Below, piece after piece: positions 8,890 through 17,751 of a DNA stretch of 64,000 nucleotides. Within the stretch, counting starts at the first letter, position 1, and every line of letters begins with the position of its first letter. The notes below the pieces were generated by a model. That model searched no databases, was not told the origin of the DNA, and saw only the letters and a list, made by a program, of their open reading frames with translations. A program made the position numbers and the translations under genes. Location of the stretch: positions 248,001 through 312,000 of the forward strand of contig JAJXYY010000047.1 in assembly GCA_021780315.1 (NCBI GenBank), written 5' to 3'. The DNA is from Acidobacteriota bacterium. GTDB taxonomy: Bacteria > Acidobacteriota > Terriglobia > Terriglobales > Acidobacteriaceae.

Positions 8890-10710
8890 ATGAAAAATTC
8901 ACCCACTACCGTTCCCCCAACATCGAACAAGCACCTCATCCGGTGGGTGGAGAAGATGGCAGACCTCTGCCAGCCAGACAAGATTCACTGGATTGACGGC
9001 AGTCAAGCTGAGTACGAGCGCCTCTGCGATCAACTCGTCGAAGCCGGAACCTTCTTTCCGCTAAACGAAAAACTCTGGCCAGGCTGCTTCTACGCACGCT
9101 CTTCGCCCAACGATGTCGCACGCGTCGAAGACCGGACCTTCATCTGCTCCCTCTCCAAGGACAACGCCGGGCCCACCAACAACTGGGAAGATCCCTTCAT
9201 AATGCGCCGCAAGCTCAAGCAGATCTTCCGTGGCTCCATGCGCGGTCGCACCATGTACGTGCTGCCTTACTCCATGGGTCCCATCGGCTCGCCCATGTCC
9301 CAGATCGGCGTACAACTCACCGACTCCGCCTATGCCGTAGTCAACATGCGCATCATGGCTCGCATTGGCCTGCCGGTCTTCGCCGAAATCGACAAGGACG
9401 AGAAGCGTGTAGTCCCCTGCCTGCACTCCGTCGGCGCACCGCTCGCACCCGGCGAACAGGACGTCCCCTGGCCCTGCAATGACGAAAAGTACATCGTCCA
9501 CTTCCCCGAGACCCGCGAAATCTGGAGCTACGGATCCGGCTACGGTGGCAATGCCTTGCTCGGCAAAAAATGCTTCGCCCTCCGTATCGCATCCAACATC
9601 GCCCGCGACGAAGGTTGGATGGCCGAGCACATGCTCATCGTCGGTGTCGAGTCACCCACCGGCGAAAAGACCTACGTCGCTGCCGCCTTCCCCTCCGCCT
9701 GCGGAAAAACCAACTTCGCCATGCTCATCCCACCCAAGGGTTTCGATGGCTGGAAGGTCTGGACCGTAGGCGACGACATAGCCTGGATCAAACCCGATGC
9801 GAACGGCCAACTCCGCGCCATCAATCCGGAAGCAGGGTTCTTCGGAGTAGCCCCAGGCACCAGTGCCAAAACCAACCCCAACGCCATGGCCACACTGGCC
9901 AGAAACACCATCTTCACCAACGTCGCCCTCACCCCCGACGGCGGCGTCTGGTGGGAGGGCATGACAGACACGCCCCCCGCCGAGTGCACCGACTGGCGTG
10001 GCCAGCGCTGGACCCCGCAGATAGGTCAGGAGTCCGGCCGTCCCGCAGCCCATCCCAACGGACGATTCACCGCTCCCGCCAGCCAGTGCCCCACTATCGA
10101 TCCAGCCTGGGAAGATCCCAACGGCGTGCCCATCTCCGCCTTCATCTTCGGCGGCCGCCGACCCACCACTATGCCCCTCGTCTACCAGTCCTTCAACTGG
10201 TCCGCAGGCGTCTACATCGGCGCCACTATGGGCTCGGAGACCACCGCCGCCGCCGGAGCCCCGGTAGGAACCGTACGCCGCGATCCCATGGCCATGCTGC
10301 CCTTCTGCGGGTACCACATGGGAGACTACTTCCGGCACTGGCTCAAAATGCAGCGCAACCTCTCCTCTACTCCCCGTGTCTTCCACGTCAACTGGTTCCG
10401 CAAAGACGATCAGGGCAGGTTCCTCTGGCCCGGGTACTCCGACAACATGCGCGTACTCAAATGGATCGTAGACCGCGTCCGCGGACGCGCCCAGGGCAAA
10501 GAGACCCCCATCGGATGGACACCCCACTACGAGGACATCCAGTGGCAGGGTCTCGACTTCCCAGAAGAAGCGTTCAACACACTCCAGGCCGTCGACCGCG
10601 TGCAGTGGAAGAAGGAGGTCATGGGACACGAAGAACTCTTCCTCGCACTCCACGACCACCTCCCGCCAGAGATGATCTACGAGCGTGAACTGCTCATCTG
10701 CCGCCTCTGA
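8890..10710 (+). CDS. pckG: Phosphoenolpyruvate carboxykinase (GTP)
   Basis: Converts oxaloacetate plus GTP to phosphoenolpyruvate, GDP and CO2: the entry step of gluconeogenesis. The 606-residue protein has [12 protein letters not shown] in the PEP/oxaloacetate-binding region, the P-loop FPSACGKTN (near 267), the metal loop [14 protein letters not shown], and the guanine-binding C-terminal part with VNWFRKD. The GTP-type length and motifs separate it from the ATP-type PckA. The ATG at 8890 follows GAGG; the frame is open upstream to 8821. A TTGACA at 8834 could be a -35 box, but the matching -10 is weak. Confidence 0.97.
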   Translation: MKNSPTTVPPTSNKHLIRWVEKMADLCQPDKIHWIDGSQAEYERLCDQLVEAGTFFPLNEKLWPGCFYARSSPNDVARVEDRTFICSLSKDNAGPTNNWEDPFIMRRKLKQIFRGSMRGRTMYVLPYSMGPIGSPMSQIGVQLTDSAYAVVNMRIMARIGLPVFAEIDKDEKRVVPCLHSVGAPLAPGEQDVPWPCNDEKYIVHFPETREIWSYGSGYGGNALLGKKCFALRIASNIARDEGWMAEHMLIVGVESPTGEKTYVAAAFPSACGKTNFAMLIPPKGFDGWKVWTVGDDIAWIKPDANGQLRAINPEAGFFGVAPGTSAKTNPNAMATLARNTIFTNVALTPDGGVWWEGMTDTPPAECTDWRGQRWTPQIGQESGRPAAHPNGRFTAPASQCPTIDPAWEDPNGVPISAFIFGGRRPTTMPLVYQSFNWSAGVYIGATMGSETTAAAGAPVGTVRRDPMAMLPFCGYHMGDYFRHWLKMQRNLSSTPRVFHVNWFRKDDQGRFLWPGYSDNMRVLKWIVDRVRGRAQGKETPIGWTPHYEDIQWQGLDFPEEAFNTLQAVDRVQWKKEVMGHEELFLALHDHLPPEMIYERELLICRL

Positions 10711-10941
10711 ACAGCGTTCCAACAGTACAGCCTAATCCTCGTCGAACTCACCATCCCTTCCAGCCGGTAGTCGAGTCTCTCATCTCGCACTGCCGGCATA
10801 AGCCCTCGATACAACTTATTTCTGTTGTTCACTTTAGGCCGGTCCATACCAGTTCGTCCTCGTCCCATCCACCGCTCCACCGTGGCTTCCCCGCCACAAA
10901 AATCCCATCACGGGAATCTCTCCACCCGCGCAACAAACCGC

Positions 10942-10970
10942 TTGACTCCCACAGCCTTTACGGTTATCTT
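10942..10970 (+). promoter_or_regulatory. Sigma70-type promoter of the candidate small RNA
   Basis: TTGACT at 10942-10947 and TATCTT at 10965-10970 are separated by exactly 17 bases. Transcription would begin near 10976. No coding sequence follows directly, only a structured stretch ending in a terminator. Confidence 0.6.
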
Positions 10971-10971
10971 A

Positions 10972-11088
10972 AGGGAGTGGCGAGACTCCCTTCGGGTTGA
11001 GTCGGTCATAACGAAGTCCACCCACTTCGTTGCTTTACTGGAATACCCACGCATCAGCCCCCACCGCGCTGCGTGGGTTTCCTTTTTA
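10972..11088 (+). ncRNA. Candidate structured small RNA of about 115 nt
   Basis: This stretch lies inside the 448-base space between pckG and the DUF4126 gene and holds three hairpins. The first is AGGGAGT / ACTCCCT (10972-10991). The second is AACGAAGT / ACTTCGTT (11010-11031) with loop CCACCC. The third is ACCCACGCA / TGCGTGGGT (11045-11078), followed by TTCCTTTTT, a rho-independent terminator. A promoter with ideal spacing sits directly upstream; its predicted start may clip the first hairpin. The C-rich loops could pair with Shine-Dalgarno sequences. The alternative is a terminated leader of the DUF4126 gene 70 bases further on. Bases 10711-10941 show nothing else. Confidence 0.6.
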
Positions 11089-11158
11089 AGGTCAAAGCGC
11101 CCACAACACGCCTGCCCAGCCAACACCTTCACAATCCATGTAGAATCCCACGAAAATA

Positions 11159-11764
11159 ATGTTCAACCCCACCAGCATCGCAGCGCTCATCATCGCCGCC
11201 AGTTTCGCTGGCGGACTGAACATTTACGCCACCATACTTACCCTGGGAATTCTCACTCGATTTCATCTCGCAAGCCTTCCACCAGGCTTGGAGTCGCTCG
11301 GACATCTCTGGGTCCTCATCGCCTGCGCTACCCTGTTCACCGTTGAGTTCGTGGCCGACAAAATCCCTGGCCTCGACCTCGTTTGGAATGCCATCCACAC
11401 TCTCATCCGAATCCCACTCGCCGCTCTCCTGGCCTATCATGCCAGCGCGCAACTCTCGCCGCAGATGCAGATCCTCGCCACCATCATCGGTGCATCCATT
11501 GCACTCATCGCCCACAGCTCCAAAACCGCAATCCGGGCAGCCGTCACACCCAGTCCCGAGCCACTCTCCAACATCGCCCTCAGCAGCACGGAAGATGTCT
11601 TCGCCGTCCTTCTCACCTGGATCGCCACCCAGCATCCCATCCTCGCCGCCACGACTGCTCTGGCCTTCCTGCTCGTCATGCTCATCGCTGCGCGCAAACT
11701 CACCCTCGCCATAAAAAATAGGCTAAAGTCGCTCTTCGCCTCTACTCAAGACAAAGTCATCTAG
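11159..11764 (+). CDS. DUF4126 family membrane protein
   Basis: A 201-residue inner-membrane protein of unknown function. About five hydrophobic segments are visible: SIAALIIAASFAGG.NIYATILTLGI, LWVLIACATLFTVEFVADK, IRIPLAALLAYHA, ILATIIGASIALIAHS, and AATTALAFLLVMLIAA. The phrases GGLNIYAT, VEFVADKIPG.D..WN..HT.IRIP and H.SK...RA..TPSPEP are typical of the DUF4126 family. A candidate small RNA ends 70 bases upstream. The gene converges on the PEP-CTERM protein with a shared hairpin between them. Confidence 0.85.
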   Translation: MFNPTSIAALIIAASFAGGLNIYATILTLGILTRFHLASLPPGLESLGHLWVLIACATLFTVEFVADKIPGLDLVWNAIHTLIRIPLAALLAYHASAQLSPQMQILATIIGASIALIAHSSKTAIRAAVTPSPEPLSNIALSSTEDVFAVLLTWIATQHPILAATTALAFLLVMLIAARKLTLAIKNRLKSLFASTQDKVI

Positions 11765-11773
11765 GCCAGCCAC

Positions 11774-11830
11774 AAACGCCGAGTGCGCTACACCCGGGAT
11801 GTATCTCCAGGCATAACGCACTCGGCGTTT
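11774..11830. terminator. Long hairpin between convergent genes
   Basis: A perfect 14-base stem (AAACGCCGAGTGCG / CGCACTCGGCGTTT) encloses a 29-base loop. It lies just after the DUF4126 stop and before the end of the convergent PEP-CTERM gene, so it could terminate both. Confidence 0.6.
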
Positions 11831-11873
11831 AAGTCTTGCTTGCTCTATCTCGAAACGTGTCCGACAAAATCGC

Positions 11874-12560
11874 TTAGACCGTCAGACGGCGTCTCACGAC
11901 ACCAACAGCACCCACCAGACCGGTCACCACTAGCACCAGACTCTCCGGCTCAGCAACCACGGTCACTGGTGGAGTATCAATCGGAGGTGTAGTCGGCGGT
12001 GTAGGAGGTGTTGTCTTCGGAGGGATTCCGCCACCGCCACCACCGCCGCCAAACACTGGCGCACCGCCCATCGGCGGGCCGCCACCGCCAGGAGACCCAC
12101 CACCACCAAAGTATGGAGGCAGCGGATTCGTCTCCAACGGGCCCGGGCCATCGATGCTCGCAAGCTCTACAGGACCGGACGACGGAGGAGGCTCGTAATC
12201 CTCAGGAGATGCCTTTCCCGGCATCGACTGTCCGCCCGGCAACGCCTCTTGCGGCAGATCCCCGCATAACTCTCGAAACCGCGCTGCAATCTGCTCAGGA
12301 GTGTAGTGCGGCCTGATCGCATGCGTCCGAATCAGCTTCGGCCCGGCAGGCTTGGGCTTCACTACATACTTCGCCAGCTTCCGCTTCGCATAATGACGCA
12401 TCCGCATCTTGGCTGCCTGCATGCGTTTTACTGCCTTCGTATGCGCCAGTTCGGCCTTGTACGCTGCAACCCAACGCTCACAATCCGTCGATGCGCTCAC
12501 GCCTGTCGCCGAAGTTGCGACTACAAACACCAGCAACAACATCAATAATGTTCGGCGCAT
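11874..12560 (-). CDS. Small PEP-CTERM sorting-signal protein
   Basis: A 228-residue exported protein. It has a clear signal peptide (MRRTLLMLLLVFVVATSATGVSA), a basic region rich in Lys/Arg at residues about 40-75, then a Pro/Gly-rich linker at 115-195 with runs of Gly. It ends in AEPESLVLVVTGLVGAVGVVRRR: a PEP-type motif, a hydrophobic segment and an Arg cluster, the layout of PEP-CTERM tails processed by exosortase. One Cys pair is visible (DCERW, LCGD). PEP-CTERM proteins in general accompany exopolysaccharide export. No exosortase lies in the window, and the molecular function is unknown. Confidence 0.8.
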   Translation of the reverse strand: MRRTLLMLLLVFVVATSATGVSASTDCERWVAAYKAELAHTKAVKRMQAAKMRMRHYAKRKLAKYVVKPKPAGPKLIRTHAIRPHYTPEQIAARFRELCGDLPQEALPGGQSMPGKASPEDYEPPPSSGPVELASIDGPGPLETNPLPPYFGGGGSPGGGGPPMGGAPVFGGGGGGGGIPPKTTPPTPPTTPPIDTPPVTVVAEPESLVLVVTGLVGAVGVVRRRLTV

Positions 12561-12916
12561 AACATTGTCCTTCAGCTAAAAGTTTCAGTCTCGATCTGCA
12601 AATACTATAGCAATCCACCTGCCAAACCTTTGCACCATTTTGCATCCAAATTTCGCTATTAATCGCCATAAATTAGGTCAACAGGAAACAATTTACCTAC
12701 TTCGACGAAACTCTTTTCACCTTTTGCCCACAGGAATCTCCTCTCTCTCTACCCCAAACCCACCATCACAATCCCATATTTGCCCCAAATACACGCATTC
12801 GCCCCGGTGCTAGCCCCTCGCCTCATCCCACACCACCGTGCCCTTTAGTCAACGCAATACTTTGCACTCGATCCATCCCGGCCTTCACCAAAAAACCTCG
12901 TAAACTAAAGCCAGAC
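12561..12916. other. Intergenic space between divergent genes
   Basis: A 356-base divergent region, less GC-rich than the surroundings. On the minus strand a TATAGT at about 12603-12608 could be the -10 of the PEP-CTERM gene, though no good -35 was found. No gene, repeat or hairpin was recognised; the last 60 bases are the likely promoter and leader of the MFS gene. Confidence 0.4.
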
Positions 12917-14641
12917 ATGTCTCAGACTCCCCTTCAGGCAGATATCAAGTCGCCCCCGCCCTCTTCTCCATTGCCAACTCATATCTCCGGGTTTGCGCCG
13001 CTCAAAATCCCACTCTTCCGTGATCGCTGGATCGCCAGCACCATCTCCAATCTCGGTACATGGATGCAGGACACCGCTGGCACCTGGCTGATGACCTCCC
13101 TCACAGCCTCGCCCCTGCTCATCGCCCTCATGCAGACCGCCGCCAGCCTGCCGGTCCTCCTCCTGGGCCTGCTCGCAGGAGCCACCGCCGACATCTTCGA
13201 CCGGCGCAAGCTCCTCATCTTCTGGCAATCTTGGATGCTAGTCTCCGTCGCCATCCTCGCCGTACTCACCTTTCTTGGACACATCTCACCCTGGGTCTTG
13301 CTCGCCTTCACCTTCCTGCTCAACATCGGCTCCGCCATGAATAATCCAGCCTGGCAAGCCATCGTCCCTGAACTCGTCCCCCGCGAACTTATCCCCGAAA
13401 CCGTCTCCCTCAACGCCGCCTCCAATAACCTCGCCCGTGCCGTAGGCCCAGCACTCGGCGGCCTCATGGTCGCTGCCTTCGCTCACACAGGTCCCGGTGC
13501 AGGCTCCGTATTCTTCCTCAATGCCCTCTCCTTCGCCGGAGTCATCTGGGTTCTCGTCAACTGGAAGCGCATTCCGCTCTTCAAATCCGCACTCCCGTCG
13601 GAACGTATCGCAGGCTCCATCCGCTCAGGCCTTCGATACGTCCGCTACGCACCTGATCTACAGTCATCACTCCTTCGCGCCTTCACCTTTACCTTCTTCG
13701 TATCCGCCATCTGGGCCCTGCTCGCCGTCGTCGCTGCCCGCGACCTCCACCAAGGCGCGCTCGGCTACGGCATCCTCAACGGAGCCCTCGGCATCGGTGC
13801 GCTGCTCGCAGCCACCCAACTCCCCAGAATCCGCCGCCGCGTCAGTGCCGATCACATCATCGCCCTGTCCACTCTCTACAACGTTGCCACTATGCTCGTG
13901 CTGGCTTACGTCCGGACCCCCTACATCATCATTCCTGCTCTCATCTTCTCAGGTGCCGCTTGGACCAGCACCATGTCCACCCTCAACACCTCCGTCCAAC
14001 TCTCCGTCCCTGCCTGGGTTCAGGCCCGCGCCCTCGGCACCTATCTTATGACCTTCCAGGGCGGCCTCGCCTCCGGAGCCACGCTCTGGGGCTTCATCGC
14101 CGAGCACTCCTCCACCTCCAGAGCACTCACCGTCTCCGCAGCCGGACTCCTCTTCTCCCTCCCCTTCGTCTATCGCTTCAAAATCCTTCAGGGTCCCATC
14201 CCGGACCATACCCCTTACCAGTGGAAACGCCCAGCGCCTGTCATCTCCACCGCCCTCGGACTCGATCCAGACTCTCTCGCCGACCCCAACCTCGCAGGCC
14301 CAGTGCGCATCACCGTCGAGTACCGTATCCCCATCGATAACTACGCAGAGTTCACCCGCGCCATCCATACACTCCGCGGCGTTCGCCTGCGCGATGGAGC
14401 CTTTCGCTGGGGAATCTATCGCAATGCCACCGAACCGGAGCAACTCCACGAAACCTTCATCATGGAGTCATGGCTCGACTACCTTCGCTCCCGCGAACGA
14501 GTCACCACCGCAGACCGCCTCATTCAGGACCGCGTACGAACACTCCATCAGAACGAACTCCCACCCAAGGTCTCCTTCCAGATCTATGCCCGCGAAGTAG
14601 CCAACCCAACCCCCTCGCAGATTCCGACCGACTCCTTCTAA
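12917..14641 (+). CDS. MFS_3 family transporter with C-terminal ABM-like domain
   Basis: A 574-residue major facilitator. The transport half (residues about 25-415) has the MFS_3 (enterobactin exporter / transmembrane secretion effector) signatures: FAPLKIPLFRDRWIAS, SNLGTWMQDTAGTWLMTSL, the loop DIFDRRKLL, and AIVPELVPRELIPETVSLN..SNNLARAVGPALGG. After the last membrane segment, residues about 455-560 form a small soluble domain (VTVEYRIPIDNYAEFTRAIHTL...ETFIMESWLDYLR) typical of MFS_3 proteins and similar to antibiotic-biosynthesis-monooxygenase folds. Predicted role: export of a small molecule across the inner membrane, substrate unknown. Confidence 0.9.
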   Translation: MSQTPLQADIKSPPPSSPLPTHISGFAPLKIPLFRDRWIASTISNLGTWMQDTAGTWLMTSLTASPLLIALMQTAASLPVLLLGLLAGATADIFDRRKLLIFWQSWMLVSVAILAVLTFLGHISPWVLLAFTFLLNIGSAMNNPAWQAIVPELVPRELIPETVSLNAASNNLARAVGPALGGLMVAAFAHTGPGAGSVFFLNALSFAGVIWVLVNWKRIPLFKSALPSERIAGSIRSGLRYVRYAPDLQSSLLRAFTFTFFVSAIWALLAVVAARDLHQGALGYGILNGALGIGALLAATQLPRIRRRVSADHIIALSTLYNVATMLVLAYVRTPYIIIPALIFSGAAWTSTMSTLNTSVQLSVPAWVQARALGTYLMTFQGGLASGATLWGFIAEHSSTSRALTVSAAGLLFSLPFVYRFKILQGPIPDHTPYQWKRPAPVISTALGLDPDSLADPNLAGPVRITVEYRIPIDNYAEFTRAIHTLRGVRLRDGAFRWGIYRNATEPEQLHETFIMESWLDYLRSRERVTTADRLIQDRVRTLHQNELPPKVSFQIYAREVANPTPSQIPTDSF

Positions 14642-14686
14642 CTAACCGGACCCTCCAACCCCTCAAATCCTCGCCACAACAAGCAA

Positions 14687-14713
14687 ATGGCCCGGCTGAT
14701 CAAGCCGGGCCAT
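14687..14713. terminator. Hairpin terminator between convergent genes
   Basis: An 11-base perfect stem (ATGGCCCGGCT / AGCCGGGCCAT) with a 5-base loop lies between the MFS gene end and the end of the convergent S41 gene, and probably serves both. Confidence 0.6.
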
Positions 14714-14756
14714 CGCATTGCAAACTCATCCGTGAATCAACGAAAACAAAAACTGC

Positions 14757-15995
14757 CTAGACCGTCTTGCTCTTCAACAGCTCCAGCGCCTTGGACAGCT
14801 GTTCGTCCACCGCCACGGTGGGCTTCGCAGTCGGCTTCGTGCTGGCCGCTGTGTCCGTCGTAGACGAATCTTCATCCACAGCCACACTGTCGTCCTGAGC
14901 CGACGCCACCAACACTCCCGGAGTAACGCCCTCGTCCTGCAGCTTCTTACCCGATGGCGACTCATACTTCGCCACCGACAGAATCAACGCACTTCCATCC
15001 GGCAGCTCAAAAGTCTTCTGTTGTGCGCCCTCGCCAAACGTCTTCTCGCCAACCAGCTCCGCACGCTTGTTATCCAACAAGGCCGCAGCCACTAACTCAG
15101 CCGGCCCAGCCGTCCCGCGGTTCGTCAGCACGACCAGCGGAGCAGTCGCATTGACAGCCTTGGACGAATCCGCAACAAAAGTCTGCTTCTGCACCTTCTG
15201 GCCTTCCAGACTCGCAATCGTGCCGCTCTTCATAAAGAAGTTCGCCATCCGTGTAGCCTCGGCCATATCGCCGGCAGACACATCGCGCAGGTCAAGCAGA
15301 ATCTTCTTGTTGCCAGCCTTGGGCATCGCCTTCAGCTTCGCTTCAATCTGCTGTACATGCTCATGATCCAGCACACCCGGCTTCAGATACAGAATCGAAG
15401 AGTTCTCATACATCGTCTCGCTCACCGGAGGCAACGAGATCGCAACCCGCGTCAGAGTCACCTTATCCGGCGTCGCCTTCCGCGGCCGAACCACTGCCAG
15501 CGTCAACTCGCTCCCCGGCTGCCCGCTCAGCAGCAACTGAATCATCGCCACGGAAATCTCTCGCGTATCCTGCCCGCCGATCGCTTCAATTATGTCGCCA
15601 TCGTTCAGGTTCGCCTTGTCCGCAGGGCTCCCAGGCACCACCGACACCACAGTCGCATATCCGTAGCGCTTCGATACATTGATCCCTACCTGCGCCTTGC
15701 CACCTTTATCCGACTTGTAAATCTTGTACTCTTCCGGCGTCAGATAGCTCGAATCCGAATCCAAAGACTCCAGCAATCCGCGCAGCGCACCATTTGTCAC
15801 CGCAGGTATATTCGGCTCCACCACATAGTCTGTCTGGATGTGCCGCAGTACCTCGCTGTAAACGTTGATCTGGCGGTACGCACCATCCTGATCCGCCGTG
15901 GCCGCACTCACGCCACTCGAATTCACGCCCAGAAACACCGTCAGAACCAACACAACCGACGCGACAAGTAAAAGAATCTTTGAAATCTTAGGCAT
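14757..15995 (-). CDS. S41 (CtpA-like) family protein lacking catalytic Ser and Lys
   Basis: A 412-residue exported protein with CtpA architecture. It has an N-terminal signal or anchor (ISKILLLVASVVLVLTVFLGV), a helical cap (INVYSEVLRHIQTDYVVEPN), a PDZ domain (about 97-170, VGINVSKRYGYATVVSVVPGSPADKANLNDGD), then the tail-specific protease core. In active members the core reads G-S-A-S-A-S-E, with Lys about 23 residues later in G-K-G. Here it reads RGTAGPAEL and FGEGAQQ: no Ser remains in the motif and the Lys is Glu. The surrounding fold residues (LLDNKRAELVGEKTFG) are well kept. It may be a pseudoprotease acting as periplasmic scaffold or peptide binder. The C-terminal tail is Thr/Ala-rich. 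Confidence 0.85.
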   Translation of the reverse strand: MPKISKILLLVASVVLVLTVFLGVNSSGVSAATADQDGAYRQINVYSEVLRHIQTDYVVEPNIPAVTNGALRGLLESLDSDSSYLTPEEYKIYKSDKGGKAQVGINVSKRYGYATVVSVVPGSPADKANLNDGDIIEAIGGQDTREISVAMIQLLLSGQPGSELTLAVVRPRKATPDKVTLTRVAISLPPVSETMYENSSILYLKPGVLDHEHVQQIEAKLKAMPKAGNKKILLDLRDVSAGDMAEATRMANFFMKSGTIASLEGQKVQKQTFVADSSKAVNATAPLVVLTNRGTAGPAELVAAALLDNKRAELVGEKTFGEGAQQKTFELPDGSALILSVAKYESPSGKKLQDEGVTPGVLVASAQDDSVAVDEDSSTTDTAASTKPTAKPTVAVDEQLSKALELLKSKTV

Positions 15996-16102
15996 AGGGT
16001 ACTAGGGTCTCCGGCTGGCAACGCCATCGAGGTTTAGACGAATCCCGATAGCAAATGATACTCCCACGTCTCATTTCCACCCAACCATACCCAGTACGAC
16101 TT

Positions 16103-16179
16103 TGGTGGCGGTGGACAGAATCGAACTGTCGACCTACGGGTTATGAGTCCGTCGCTCTAACCATCTGAGCTACACCGCC
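16103..16179 (-). tRNA. tRNA-Met (CAT anticodon)
   Basis: A 77-base tRNA including an encoded CCA end. The acceptor stem GGCGGTG pairs with CACCGCC. The D-arm GCTCAGATGGTTAGAGC, the anticodon loop CTCATAA and the T-arm with TTCGATTC are all recognisable. The anticodon CAT is at 16143-16145. The G-C first acceptor pair indicates an elongator rather than an initiator; a lysidine-modified Ile tRNA cannot be excluded by eye. Confidence 0.93.
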
Positions 16180-16322
16180 AATGTGTGTATGGGCTATAAA
16201 GGAGAGTACTTGCAGCACCATACGTTGCGCCGCGCTCATCCACTTCCCATGATACGAATCGCAACAACTCAGGTCAAACCCGACTCCGCTCAACCCAAAC
16301 CAAACCAGGCAAAACGGTGATT

Positions 16323-17063
16323 ATGCAGCCATCCAACAACACCCGCGTCCTCGGCGTCATCCCCGCCCGCCTCGCCTCCACCCGCCTCCCGCACAAGGTC
16401 CTCCGCACCATCGCTGGCCGCCCCATGCTCGCCTGGGTCTACGCCGCAGCCAAAGCCTGCCCACAACTCGATCACGTCCTCATCGCCACCGACTCCCGGC
16501 AGATCGTCGATCTGTGCAACCAGCACGGCTGGCCAGTCCAACTCACCTCTCCCACCCTGCCCAGCGGCACCGACCGCGTCCACGCCATCGCCCAACTCCA
16601 CCACGCCGATATCTACGTCAACATCCAGGGCGACGAACCCTTGCTCAAACCCGAGCACCTCACCGCACTGCTACGCCCCTTCCGCCACCCCCACGTCGAC
16701 GTCTCCACCCTCAAAGTCCGCTGTACCCCCGACAACATCGCCAACCCCAACGCAGTCAAAGTCGTCACCGCCGCCGACGGCCGCGCCCTCTACTTCTCCC
16801 GTGCCACCATCCCCTACGACCGCGACTCCGCCAGCCCCCGCTACTGGAAGCACATCGGCCTATACGCCTATCGCAAAGCCGCGCTGAACCGCTTCCCCAC
16901 CCTGCCCGCCAGTGAACTAGAGCAAGCCGAGCGGCTCGAACAACTCCGCTATCTCGAGAACGGCATCAGCCTCTACGTCGAACCCACCGACTTCGACACC
17001 ATCGGCGTCGATACCGAAGAAGACCTCCAGAAAGTCGAAGCCGTCCTCGCAGCACGCCCCTGA
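16323..17063 (+). CDS. kdsB: 3-deoxy-manno-octulosonate cytidylyltransferase
   Basis: Makes CMP-KDO from KDO and CTP, the activation step for inner-core LPS, in the cytosol. The 246-residue protein has the nucleotide loop VIPARLASTRLPHKVL, the metal/substrate phrases IATDSRQI and NIQGDEPLLKP, the sugar-binding segment KHIGLYAYRK..LNRF, and the C-terminal IGVDTEEDL. All are standard for KdsB. The ATG at 16323 gives the usual N-terminus; an in-frame GTG lies at 16317. Its presence implies KDO-containing LPS. It converges on the HAD phosphatase with almost no gap. Confidence 0.95.
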   Translation: MQPSNNTRVLGVIPARLASTRLPHKVLRTIAGRPMLAWVYAAAKACPQLDHVLIATDSRQIVDLCNQHGWPVQLTSPTLPSGTDRVHAIAQLHHADIYVNIQGDEPLLKPEHLTALLRPFRHPHVDVSTLKVRCTPDNIANPNAVKVVTAADGRALYFSRATIPYDRDSASPRYWKHIGLYAYRKAALNRFPTLPASELEQAERLEQLRYLENGISLYVEPTDFDTIGVDTEEDLQKVEAVLAARP

Positions 17064-17064
17064 T

Positions 17065-17751
17065 CTACGCCAAAACCGGCGTAAACCGTAGCTCCAGACC
17101 ATCCTTGGTCGTTGTCACCGTCAAGTCCTCCAGCGACTTCAACACCCACGTCGCCTGCTCCAACTCAGCCTGCATGTGCGTCCCCAGCACTCCCAGCACC
17201 CTGCACCCTGCAGCCACTCCCGCCCCCACGCCGGACGGTGCATCCTCCACCACAACACACTCCTCAGGGCGCAGCCCCAGCAGACTAGCCCCGCGTCGGT
17301 ACGGCTCAGGATCAGGCTTGCCCCGCTCCACCATATCCCCGCTGATCAGACGCTCTGGAACCGGCAATCCAGCCGCACTCAGCCGTCCCAGCAATAGCCG
17401 CTGCGTCGCCGAGGTCACAATCGCCCAACGCTCCACCGGAAGGCTCGCCAGCAGCGTCTTCACCCCCGGTAGCACCACCAGATCGCCGACATCCTCAATC
17501 TCCATGTCCTCGATCACCCGCAGCCCTTCCTCAGGATCAATATCCGGCCGCAACATCTTCACAATATCGATCGCCCGTGTCCCATGCGGTACGTCATACG
17601 TCTCCGCGTTCGGCACATCGTAAATCTCCGCCCACCGCCGCCAACACCGAATCACCGACCCGATCGAGCTAATCAACACCCCATCCATATCGAAGAGCAG
17701 CCCCTTCGTCTCCACGCAAATCTGCTCGCTCAAGCCGTTCTCCCTTGCCAT
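17065..17751 (-). CDS. HAD-IA family sugar phosphatase / beta-phosphoglucomutase-like
   Basis: A 228-residue haloacid-dehalogenase hydrolase. Motif I is FDMDGVL (nucleophile Asp near 21), the C1 cap is helical, motif II is TSAT, motif III is GKPDPEPY, and motif IV is VEDAPSG. The pattern matches small sugar-phosphate phosphatases such as the 2-deoxyglucose-6-phosphate or glycerol-phosphatase types; the exact substrate cannot be read. Its first 22 bases overlap the end of the phosphomannomutase gene, so it is probably translated from the same message and may act on a related sugar phosphate. Confidence 0.85.
   Translation of the reverse strand: MARENGLSEQICVETKGLLFDMDGVLISSIGSVIRCWRRWAEIYDVPNAETYDVPHGTRAIDIVKMLRPDIDPEEGLRVIEDMEIEDVGDLVVLPGVKTLLASLPVERWAIVTSATQRLLLGRLSAAGLPVPERLISGDMVERGKPDPEPYRRGASLLGLRPEECVVVEDAPSGVGAGVAAGCRVLGVLGTHMQAELEQATWVLKSLEDLTVTTTKDGLELRFTPVLA

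Noticed and set aside
10825..11346. A 173-residue frame covering the candidate small RNA
   Set aside because: It has no ribosome site or motif, spans the promoter, hairpins and terminator, and then runs into the DUF4126 gene in a different frame.
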